From: an uncultured Candidatus Saccharibacteria bacterium
Lineage (GTDB): Bacteria > Patescibacteriota > Saccharimonadia > Saccharimonadales > Saccharimonadaceae
Length of the DNA stretch: 64,000 nt
Reading direction: 5' to 3'
NCBI GenBank assembly: GCA_948944455.1
Contig: CARBES010000001.1
Location: 13,553-77,552, forward strand
This document shows positions 31,983 through 40,279 of the stretch, piece by piece (position 1 is the stretch's first letter; each line of letters opens with the position of its first letter). Below the pieces are notes generated by a model. It did no database searches, was not told the DNA's origin, and saw nothing but the letters and a program-made list of their open reading frames with translations. A program made the translations under genes and the position numbers.

Positions 31983-34466
31983 ATGCTAATTTCGCTAAAT
32001 GAAATCAAAAAATATGTCAAAATCCCAGCCGAAGTTTCGAGCCAAGAATTGATCGATTTAATCGGGTCGCGCTTAGTGGAGGTAGAGGGAGTAGTTAATC
32101 TCACTTCAAAATATAAAGGCATTTATATAGTAAAGGTCGTTAAGTGTGAACCGATTGAAGGTACGCATTTGAATCTTTGCCAGGTTGATGCTGGTGAACA
32201 TAACGCTGAATTTAATCAGCTTGAGAATGGTCTAGTTCAAGTGGTCTGTGGTGCGTCGAATGTCCATGCCGGAATGCTAGCGGCTTGGATTACGCCGGGT
32301 TCAATTGTCCCGTCGACTTACGGTAACGAGAACTTTAAACTTGGCGTACGCAAATTGCAGGGTTATGAATCAAACGGTATGCTGGCGGGGGCAGATGAAC
32401 TAGATTTTGATGACGAACATAAAACTATTGCAGAGATTGATCCTAAAATGGCGCAGCCGGGCGATACTCTTGCGGATGTTTTTGAGCTGAACGATATTAT
32501 TATCGATGTCGAGAATAAATCTCTGACTCACCGTCCGGATTGCTTTGGTTTGATTGGATTCGCTCGTGAAATAGCTGGGATTCTCGGTCTTGAGTTCCAG
32601 GAGCCGGAGTGGCCAGAACTCAAAACCGTGAAGAACTTACCTATTAGCGTAGAAATTACCAATAGCGACGCTTGCCCGCGTTACGATTGCGCGGTCTTTG
32701 ATTTACCTAATCACGGAGTTAGTAAATATCTCACTCCGACAGACGTCTTCTTAGCGAAGGCCGGTATGCGCAGTATCGACCCAATGGTAGATTTAACGAA
32801 CGTAATTATGCTCCAGACCGGTCAACCTTTGCATGCTTTTGATTACGATAAATTGGTTGCGGTTGGTGGTAGCAAGGATGCAAGAATTATTGTGCGTCAA
32901 GCTAATGACGGCGAAGAATTACAGCTACTAGATAGTAAAGTTATCAAGTGTATTCCGGAAGATATTTTAATTACTTCAAATAATGTTCCAGTCGCCTTGG
33001 CTGGTGCGATGGGCGGCAAAAACACCGAGGTCGATGCCTCAACAAAACGTGTTGTACTTGAGAGCGCTACTTTCTCACTCTACAATTTGCGCAAGACTCA
33101 GATGGCGCACGGTATTTTTTCTGAAGCGATTACACGTTTTACGAAAGGGCAACCAGCCGCAATGACACTGCCAGTTTTGGCGGAAACGATCCGTCGTTTA
33201 GGCGTTGATCCACTCGCGGTGGTGGATGAATTCCCAAAGAAAGTTGAACCAGTTGTTGTAAAAATTACAACAGATGAAGTAAATCGTTTGCTTGGAACAA
33301 ATTACTCTACTGAGCAGATTACTGAGACTCTACAGAATGTCGGCTTCGATGTAGCGTCAAAGTCTTTCAAAGCTGGTAAGGTGCTTGAACTTGAAATTCA
33401 GAACTCAAAGATCCCTAGCATGATCGTGACCGCTCCGGCTTGGCGCACTGACATCCATATCAAAGAAGATTTAATTGAAGAAGTTGGACGCTTACTCGGG
33501 TTTGATAATATTCCGCTCGATTTGCCAAAGCGGCCATTTGCAGGTACCGAAATGTCGCCGGTTTTCCAACTCAAGAGCGAGCTGCGCAACATCCTCTCGG
33601 ACAATTTACAAATGAATGAATTTCTAACCTATTCCTTTGTCAGCAGGGCGCTGACGGAGAAAGTTGGGCTCGATCCGGAAGAAAGCTATGCGATTGTGAA
33701 CTCAATTTCGCCAGAGTTACAATGTTTCCGCCAGCAAATTGCGCCGAGCCTACTTGATAAAGTTCGTGAGAATACCAAGAATGGTTATCGCGATTTTACG
33801 CTTTATGAGATGAACCAAGTCGCAAGCAAGACCGCTGGTTTAACTGATGAAAAAACGCCACGGCTCAGTACGGATCTAGGTATCGTCACGCTAGCAGATT
33901 TTTATAGCCTGAAAGCGAAGCTCTTAGCGCTTTTTCGCGAACTAAGGATCAAACTTGAATACGCGGCCATAAGTAGCGAAAATGCAAAACGTTATCCGTA
34001 TCTTGAACCGAAACGCTCGGCTGAACTTATTGTGAACGGAAAAAATATCGGCGCTTTCGGCGAATTAAAGAAAGCCGTTTTACGCAAGTTTAAGCTTGAT
34101 GATCAGGTAATTGCTGCGGCTGAGCTGGTGCTAGATGATCTGGTGGGTGTCGAACGCGCGATAGACACCAATCTTAAAATTTCGCGTTTTCCGTTTGTTG
34201 AACGCGACCTGACCTTGAAGGTTGCCTCCGATGCACCGTTTGGTCGCTTTGACGGCATTCTAGATAGCGTTCTAAAAGTCGAGAAGTTGATTTATACTAT
34301 AACTCCAGTTTCAATCTATCAAGCGAAAGATACTGATACGACAAAGAATATTTCTTTCCATCTCCGTTTTTCGAATCCAGAAAGAACCCTTGATTCTGAG
34401 GCGATAGCTGCAATTATGAACATCATCAATGTTGAAGTCACTAAAAATGGGGCTGAAATTATCTAA
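31983..34466 (+). CDS. pheT: Phenylalanyl-tRNA synthetase beta subunit
   Basis: The beta subunit binds tRNA and edits mischarged Tyr. The 827-residue chain has the N-terminal MLISLNEIKKYV, the EMAP/OB-type tRNA-binding region, B3/B4 (LTHRPDCFGLIGFAREIAGI; SIDPMVDLTNVIMLQTG), B5 and the C-terminal FDX-ACB domain (SRFPFVERDLTLKV). Abutting pheS, it is co-translated. Confidence 0.96.
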   Translation: MLISLNEIKKYVKIPAEVSSQELIDLIGSRLVEVEGVVNLTSKYKGIYIVKVVKCEPIEGTHLNLCQVDAGEHNAEFNQLENGLVQVVCGASNVHAGMLAAWITPGSIVPSTYGNENFKLGVRKLQGYESNGMLAGADELDFDDEHKTIAEIDPKMAQPGDTLADVFELNDIIIDVENKSLTHRPDCFGLIGFAREIAGILGLEFQEPEWPELKTVKNLPISVEITNSDACPRYDCAVFDLPNHGVSKYLTPTDVFLAKAGMRSIDPMVDLTNVIMLQTGQPLHAFDYDKLVAVGGSKDARIIVRQANDGEELQLLDSKVIKCIPEDILITSNNVPVALAGAMGGKNTEVDASTKRVVLESATFSLYNLRKTQMAHGIFSEAITRFTKGQPAAMTLPVLAETIRRLGVDPLAVVDEFPKKVEPVVVKITTDEVNRLLGTNYSTEQITETLQNVGFDVASKSFKAGKVLELEIQNSKIPSMIVTAPAWRTDIHIKEDLIEEVGRLLGFDNIPLDLPKRPFAGTEMSPVFQLKSELRNILSDNLQMNEFLTYSFVSRALTEKVGLDPEESYAIVNSISPELQCFRQQIAPSLLDKVRENTKNGYRDFTLYEMNQVASKTAGLTDEKTPRLSTDLGIVTLADFYSLKAKLLALFRELRIKLEYAAISSENAKRYPYLEPKRSAELIVNGKNIGAFGELKKAVLRKFKLDDQVIAAAELVLDDLVGVERAIDTNLKISRFPFVERDLTLKVASDAPFGRFDGILDSVLKVEKLIYTITPVSIYQAKDTDTTKNISFHLRFSNPERTLDSEAIAAIMNIINVEVTKNGAEII

Positions 34467-34477
34467 AAAGGAGGAAA

Positions 34478-35185
34478 ATGGACAGCAAAACACTAAAAAC
34501 TAGCGCTTGGCAAAGAGTTATTATTGTCGTCGTGGCATTACTTTTGCTCGGTTCGACGGTCTTAACTTATATGTTCATCGTCATGAGCAGCGGTGGTACA
34601 AGTCAAGCTAGCGAGAACGAGGCGAAAATTGCCGAATTGCGCGAGCAATATGACGCGAAAAGTAAAGAAATTGATGAAGCAGCGAAGCCACTCTCTGAAA
34701 AATACTTCAAGACCTTTGAATCGTTTAAACCACAAGTAAAGGCCTATAATTCTGCAACCGCCAACAATGCCGTACTCGAAACAAAAGACTTAAAAGAGGG
34801 TACTGGCCGAGCTTTGAAAGAGGGTGATTATGATTATGACGCTTACTATATCGGTTGGTGCGCGGATGGTACGGTTTTTGAATCGTCGTTTAATGATTAT
34901 GACGAACCGACTGCTCTTAATGCGCCGCTTAGCGTTAGTGAAAGCATGATTGAGGGTTGGAACCAGGGCGTCATTGGCATGAAGCTTGGCGGCGTTCGAC
35001 TTCTTACGATTTCTGGTCCTCTCGCCTACGGTGACACTCAGCAGATTTGTGGCGAATATAATGCTCCGTTGAAGTTTATTGTTCTTGCGATTGAGCGTGA
35101 TGAAGCTCTAGAAAAACTTAACTCTGAGTTAGACGCAATTTCGATGGAACTTTACATGGCTTTGTATGGATCGCAACTCTACTAA
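34478..35185 (+). CDS. Membrane-anchored FKBP-type peptidyl-prolyl isomerase
   Basis: The 235-residue protein has an N-terminal membrane anchor (residues 14-37), a charged coiled stretch and an FKBP fold. Recognisable parts are YIGWCADGTVFESSFNDYDEP, LSVSESMIEGWNQGVIGMKLGG and the strand VRLLTISGPLAYGD. Such isomerases help fold exported proteins. AAAGGAGG precedes the ATG by 5 nt. It is 11 bp after pheT, probably in the same operon, and overlaps trxB by 20 bp. Confidence 0.82.
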   Translation: MDSKTLKTSAWQRVIIVVVALLLLGSTVLTYMFIVMSSGGTSQASENEAKIAELREQYDAKSKEIDEAAKPLSEKYFKTFESFKPQVKAYNSATANNAVLETKDLKEGTGRALKEGDYDYDAYYIGWCADGTVFESSFNDYDEPTALNAPLSVSESMIEGWNQGVIGMKLGGVRLLTISGPLAYGDTQQICGEYNAPLKFIVLAIERDEALEKLNSELDAISMELYMALYGSQLY

Positions 35186-36116
35186 AAACCTAGTCATCAT
35201 CGGCGGCGGTCCAGCAGCGCTGACGGCGGCCTTGTACGCTACTCGCGCTGGAATAGAGGCCCAGGTTTATGAGCGAGCTAATGTCGGTGGACTACTGGGA
35301 GAAATCTCTCAACTTGATAACTACCCTGGTTTTACTGGCGTGGGTAGCGATTTAGCTACCGCCATGCGCCGCCAGGCAGAAACAGCTGGCGCGCGGATCG
35401 AATATGGAGAATGTACTGCGGTTCGCCCTTTGACGGACGGCCGCGCAACTGATGAGGCCGTAGTGGCTGGTGGAACCGATGCTGACACTAATAGTCGCAT
35501 GGCGGGGCGAGCGAGATTTGAGCTCGTCGTTGACGGCGCGGCCGTCCGTGCGGGCGCCGTCTTGGTGGCTACTGGTGCAGAGCCGAAACACTTGCCTTTT
35601 ACGGTTACGCCGCCCGTTTCCTACTGCGCTCTCTGCGACGGCGCCCTTGCTAAAGGGCAAAATGTCGTCGTGGTGGGCGGTGCGAATTCTGCTGCTCACG
35701 AAGCGCTTTATCTCGCTAATCTTGCTCGTAGTGTTACACTCATTACTCATTCTGCACTCAAAGCTGACGCCGCTTATAGCGCACGTCTTGCTAATACTTC
35801 AAATATCAAGATTATCGAAAATCGAGAGCCGAATCCGGAATTTCTCAATCAGTTCGCCTATGTTTTTGTTGCTATTGGTCGCACACCAGCAACTAACTTC
35901 CTTCGCAATCTGCCAATCCTGAACCCGAACGGTTATATTCTGACCGGCAAGACTGTTTTTGCTGATCAAGCTTCTCCTTCAGGATTTGCTCACATGTCTG
36001 CCCTTCCTGGCCTCTTTGCCGCTGGTGACGTTCGTGAAGGTTCTGTACGTCAGATTGTCTCGGCTGCCGGCGACGGCGCCGCGGCTGCCATCGAGATTTC
36101 CGAATGGTTGAGGTAG
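35166..36116 (+). CDS. trxB: Thioredoxin reductase-like flavoprotein
   Basis: The 316-residue protein has FAD-binding VIIGGGPAALTAALYATRAG, the redox motif CALC (in SYCALCDGALAKG), NAD(P)H-binding VVVVGGANSAAHEALYLA and the C-terminal FAD motif GLFAAGDVREG. Typical TrxB has CATC; CALC and the N of GGANSA (normally GGGDSA) are changes that may affect partner or cofactor. It may reduce a thioredoxin for folding of the Cys-rich exported proteins downstream. The start overlaps the FKBP gene and lacks a clear ribosome-binding site. Confidence 0.88.
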   Translation: MDRNSTKNLVIIGGGPAALTAALYATRAGIEAQVYERANVGGLLGEISQLDNYPGFTGVGSDLATAMRRQAETAGARIEYGECTAVRPLTDGRATDEAVVAGGTDADTNSRMAGRARFELVVDGAAVRAGAVLVATGAEPKHLPFTVTPPVSYCALCDGALAKGQNVVVVGGANSAAHEALYLANLARSVTLITHSALKADAAYSARLANTSNIKIIENREPNPEFLNQFAYVFVAIGRTPATNFLRNLPILNPNGYILTGKTVFADQASPSGFAHMSALPGLFAAGDVREGSVRQIVSAAGDGAAAAIEISEWLR

Positions 36117-36232
36117 GGAGTTATAATCTTTTCTGTCTACTCTGAGAAAAGCAATATCGCATGAAGCAAAATAGGCTTATCCTGCCATGGATAGCCTAAA
36201 TTGTTCTGTGTTATTTTTCAAAAAGCTGTGCT

Positions 36233-36238
36233 AAAATA
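36233..36238 (+). promoter_or_regulatory. -10 box upstream of the G9 gene
   Basis: TGTGCTAAAAT 5 nt before ATG 36244, typical of the leaderless genes in this window. It argues that ATG 36244, not a later GTG, is the natural start. Confidence 0.6.
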
Positions 36239-36243
36239 AATCC

Positions 36244-37018
36244 ATGGATAAAACGTCAACCCAAGATACATCAGGACATGAGATGACACCTGGTTTGACG
36301 ATGCCTCAGGGTGCCCGACGGGGGGGGGTATAACGGGGAAGAAGCGACCTCTAGTTCGCCTTTAACCTTTCATTCGGAAAATATTGGTCAATGGAGCTCG
36401 AAGCAAGAAGGGCTTTTTGATGAGCAGAATCGCCGCGCGGCCGAGCAGATAAAACTGCGTCAGGCGAAGCTTAGAAGGCTTAGACCGTTTATTTTATCTG
36501 GTAGCGGTCTACTAGTAGTGTTAGTGATTATTGCCTCCATAATGTTGGCGTTTATACCCGACCAGCTTCCGCCTCTACCGGGTAATATTACGCTCGGCAG
36601 TGCTGGTGCGCAAGAGGTTTCTGAAGCTGCACAGGGAATCTTTGATGACTTCTTTAAGAAACATGATTCAGGGACTTCTAGTCCATCGACTAATCCAGCA
36701 CCAGAAGAGAATCAAGCTGCACTCGATGCCGTGGCGGATTATTTTGATAGACAGATTGAGCGTACAGATAATGTCTCGATCAAAATCGACCTGACCTTGA
36801 TTGAAATGCAATTTTATGCCTACAAAGGTAGTCCCGAGTCGGTTTTGAAAGCCTCTCAGGACAGCGACATTAATAACATGACAGAAACCCAGGCTCAGCA
36901 ATTTTTAGGTTTGCTAATTGACGCGGCGTTCGGGACGGGAAATACGGAGCTTGGGGAATATTATGTCGAGCTAGAAGATAAATTATTTCCGTATGAAGTT
37001 GAGAATGAGGAGGGCTAA
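36244..37018 (+). CDS. Single-pass membrane protein, probably phase-variable through a G9 tract
   Basis: ATG 36244 (5 nt after a TAAAAT box) opens a frame that runs into nine G's at 36320-36328 and then stops at TAA 36331. The frame of the remaining protein is one base off: it is open from 36311 (GTG) to 37018. Deleting one G joins the two into a ~257-residue protein. The downstream part has a basic helix (RAAEQIKLRQAKLRRLRPF), one membrane segment (about residues 57-80 from GTG 36311) and an extracellular acidic helical domain. Its stop overlaps the ATG of the next gene (TAATG), so the pair is translationally coupled. As read the gene is OFF, or begins at GTG 36311 without a ribosome-binding site. 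A sequencing slip is the alternative. Confidence 0.6.
36320..36328 (+). repeat. Homopolymeric G9 tract
   Basis: Nine consecutive G's early in a coding region; eight would restore the frame from ATG 36244. Confidence 0.85.
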
Positions 37019-40000
37019 TGAGAATAAAAAGTAAAACTAAGAAAATCGCGCTATGGTCTATAGTTGTCACTGTTGCCGTCGTAGCAGTTTGCGTGACCCC
37101 AATGATCGTAAATTTGAAAAATGTTTTTGCTTATCAGATTGTCGTTGGTAAAGAACGCCCCAATGATCGTCCTGGTACGGAATGGGCCAAGGTGGACGAT
37201 GAGCAGGAATGTGTGCAGTATAGTGGAGCCGCTAATGTTGAATCGGTTAAAGAGGCTTGTCGTTTATGTTTTGATTCTAACGAAAGCGGTAGCGCGAGGG
37301 GTACGCTTTGGTTTAACAGCTCGCCCTCAGAGCGCAACACTGATGTTATAAAGGTAGAAGATCCTAGTGCTAGCACGGTAGAACTTTATTTATGGGGCCA
37401 AGTTTTTTCCTGTGCAGAATATCCATGGGATAATGATGCCTACCATATCTGGTTTGGTGGCAAGGATCAGGACACAGATATTAAGTCGCAAGCTTTGCCA
37501 TATTTATCACCAAATGACGGGACGCGTACGAAACCTCGAGGTCTAGGAACCCGCTGGTATAACTATATCTGGCTAACAGCAGTCCCTTCCCAGCCGGGAT
37601 GGACTCTAGATCTCCAAGCATTCAAACAGCATAGTGACACTAAGAAAATCGGTGTAACCGAGAACGGTTATGAGCGTTATGAAGCTGAGGTGTCTGTGAA
37701 TCGTTGCTATAATAATACCAAAAACGAGATCAGCTACTATTCTTCGTCTAGAGGTGATTGTTACGGCGACAACAGTAAAATTATTCTCGAGATCGCAGCC
37801 GCTGACGACTCCAGCTTTACCTCTAAATCCCGAGTACGGAGTAAGTCGGATACTAAAGAGTCTTCTGATTGGGGGAGAGATGCGGAGACGCTAGTGGTCA
37901 CGGCTGATTCTGACGGCAAAGCTACGGTCTATTTCTCGCATAAACTCGCGTATCGTAACCCCTCCCCAGACGGCACCTATGAGGATGCCTACACTACCGA
38001 CACTATCACCTTCAATGATGGTACTAATGAAAGCTATACTGTACCGTTTTCGACGAATGGAGCTGCCAACGCCGAAACTCCGAATTGGCTAACATCTAAT
38101 ACTGGGATCGCGAAAACTATTACCCTAAACAAAGAAGAAAAAGAACGGGAAATTTGTTCTACTATTACATACACTACGCGTACCGTAAAATGGAGCAAAG
38201 ATACACCGCACGTAGCTGAGCCTGTCATGGATAGCGGGAGCACAAAAGCCTGCGCAAAAGTTAAACGAGATGAAGATGAGTTGCCTAAACCGACGGGCTA
38301 TTTTTACTCACAAACGTTTATTGATATAGCTGCCCAAAATGATGTTGTAAGAATGGCAGCGACGAGTGGTATTGACGGCATGATGGAAGGAGAAAATCCA
38401 GGTAAAGCCGCTTATGCCGAATTTAGTACTGATGCTGAAATCACGAAGGTGACGTTTTATCATAAACTTAGCTATGTGAATGAATATAACTTTGCTAATA
38501 ACGATATAGCACCAAAAGTTAGTACTAGCTGGAAGATTGAAGAGAACCCCTCACTAAAAGGCACGTGGGAAACTGACGGTAAGGAGAGCGCTACTTCCGA
38601 TCCGATTGGTAAGGAAGAGGTCTCCGTCCACCTCAATAAAGGTGAGACGAAGCTAGTCTGCCGCACAGATTATTACACCCCGAAATATATCAAAATGAAA
38701 GTAAAAGACGGTGGAGATCATGATGGTGAAAATGGCCATAAGACCGATCATCTCTATTATGATTTTGAGATTGACGAAAAAACCGGCGAAGGCCGGTCGC
38801 AAGGCTGCGTAAAAATCACTCGCCCGAACGATCCTGAGGGGACCCCTTGGTCTGGACGCGGTACTGACGATAGTTCGCCTATGTTTGCTGGCGAAACTGC
38901 CACAATCGGTTGGAACGTTTCCGCCGATTCGGTACCGACGCGCCGTCTCGCCTATTATCAATCAATAAACTACCTAGTCCCAGTCACTACCCAGTATAAC
39001 GCCGTATCATTGCGGCTTCAGGGTAAGCTTGGTAATCGTACGAATATCACACCGTGCAGTTTCTATCAGGGGATCTGGATTAATTCTGGCTATAACTGTG
39101 TCGAACTAGGCAGAGATTCTGAGCCGCTCAGTTATGGTCCAACTGTTGCTAAGCATGAGTATAAGAACTCACAACTCATGGCTGTTCCGAATGAAGTCGG
39201 ATATAAACACTGTAATTCCGCGGGTTACTTCTATGAGTATTGGCGTAGAGTCTGCACTATTCCGGAAGGCTGTCGATGGGTTCATGAATCTGCGAAGGAC
39301 TACTGGTCGATTTATAATTCTAGCTGCCGTACCATTGCGAAAAAGCCATCCGTTGCTCTCTGGAATGGGGGATTGATGACCTCCGGCAACGATGCCAACA
39401 TTACTGGAGTAATGGCTCATCGATTTGACGCTGACGACCTCTTTGGTCGCTATGCGGATGAGTCTGGAAGTCGTACGTTATACGGGTCTTGGACCGAGCA
39501 TCTAGCTACAATTGGTGGGCAAGCAACTCGCTTTGGGTCGGGCTCTGCGTTAGGGCGAGGTTTGGCTGGCGAGGAAGAATCTAGCGCTGATAAATATAGT
39601 CCGCTCACAATTACGAATACCGATTCAGAGAACCTTGGGCATTCAGGCGTTTTTAGCACTTCAACTCTTCTCACTCGACTCAGTAGCTACCTACGTGGCA
39701 CTGCCGAAGGGGCTAATCCGCCAGGATATGGCATATATGCCGGCGTGAATAGTCTCTATGATGGCTGGACTGGTACGAGAGTTGTCGATGTACACGGTTC
39801 ACTCCGTATTGAGCGTAGTATTTGTACAAACGGATCAAATTCGGACGGTACGTGCCGTGCTAGCGGTCCTTACGCTGATATCTATCAAATTCCTCAAGCA
39901 ATTATCTTTGTTGATGGTAACGTTGAGATTGCACCGGAAGTCCGTGAAATAGATGCGTGGATTATTGCTAGCGGCGGAATCGACACCTGCGCTGGTTTTA

Positions 40001-40275
40001 CGGTTGGTGATACAGAGACTCAAGCCAAGAATTATCCTAACGTCGAAAAAGCTATCTGTGAGAAGCAACTAAAATTCAACGGACCAGTCTTTGCTTCGCG
40101 CCTAAAGCTAAATCGTACATTTGGTTCTGACCCGAGTACTGGTAGCGCTAAATATGAACCTGCCGAAATCTTTAACCTGAGTGCAGATACCTATCTTTGG
40201 GCATACGCCCAAGCTGGTCGCTACCAATCTAGTTATACCGAAGCCTACAGTCGCGAACTCCCACCCAGATACTAA
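37018..40275 (+). CDS. Very large exported Cys-containing surface protein
   Basis: The 1085-residue protein has an N-terminal basic stretch and a single membrane/signal segment (residues 10-40), then an all-beta, Thr/Ser/Tyr-rich extracellular region with many cysteines, suggesting disulfides. Two related beta segments are visible, each with a K/VTVYFxHKLxYxN pattern (ATVYFSHKLAYRNP and VTFYHKLSYVNEYN) followed by NKEEKEREICSTITY and NKGETKLVCRTDYY. The C-terminal ~150 residues (IFVDGNVEIAPEV, IDAWIIASGGIDTC, SADTYLWAYAQ, ending RELPPRY) look like a conserved CPR surface end. Function unknown; adhesion or pilus-tip roles are possible. It is coupled by TAATG to the G9 gene, so its expression may vary with it. 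Confidence 0.75.
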   Translation: MRIKSKTKKIALWSIVVTVAVVAVCVTPMIVNLKNVFAYQIVVGKERPNDRPGTEWAKVDDEQECVQYSGAANVESVKEACRLCFDSNESGSARGTLWFNSSPSERNTDVIKVEDPSASTVELYLWGQVFSCAEYPWDNDAYHIWFGGKDQDTDIKSQALPYLSPNDGTRTKPRGLGTRWYNYIWLTAVPSQPGWTLDLQAFKQHSDTKKIGVTENGYERYEAEVSVNRCYNNTKNEISYYSSSRGDCYGDNSKIILEIAAADDSSFTSKSRVRSKSDTKESSDWGRDAETLVVTADSDGKATVYFSHKLAYRNPSPDGTYEDAYTTDTITFNDGTNESYTVPFSTNGAANAETPNWLTSNTGIAKTITLNKEEKEREICSTITYTTRTVKWSKDTPHVAEPVMDSGSTKACAKVKRDEDELPKPTGYFYSQTFIDIAAQNDVVRMAATSGIDGMMEGENPGKAAYAEFSTDAEITKVTFYHKLSYVNEYNFANNDIAPKVSTSWKIEENPSLKGTWETDGKESATSDPIGKEEVSVHLNKGETKLVCRTDYYTPKYIKMKVKDGGDHDGENGHKTDHLYYDFEIDEKTGEGRSQGCVKITRPNDPEGTPWSGRGTDDSSPMFAGETATIGWNVSADSVPTRRLAYYQSINYLVPVTTQYNAVSLRLQGKLGNRTNITPCSFYQGIWINSGYNCVELGRDSEPLSYGPTVAKHEYKNSQLMAVPNEVGYKHCNSAGYFYEYWRRVCTIPEGCRWVHESAKDYWSIYNSSCRTIAKKPSVALWNGGLMTSGNDANITGVMAHRFDADDLFGRYADESGSRTLYGSWTEHLATIGGQATRFGSGSALGRGLAGEEESSADKYSPLTITNTDSENLGHSGVFSTSTLLTRLSSYLRGTAEGANPPGYGIYAGVNSLYDGWTGTRVVDVHGSLRIERSICTNGSNSDGTCRASGPYADIYQIPQAIIFVDGNVEIAPEVREIDAWIIASGGIDTCAGFTVGDTETQAKNYPNVEKAICEKQLKFNGPVFASRLKLNRTFGSDPSTGSAKYEPAEIFNLSADTYLWAYAQAGRYQSSYTEAYSRELPPRY

Positions 40276-40279
40276 TTCA

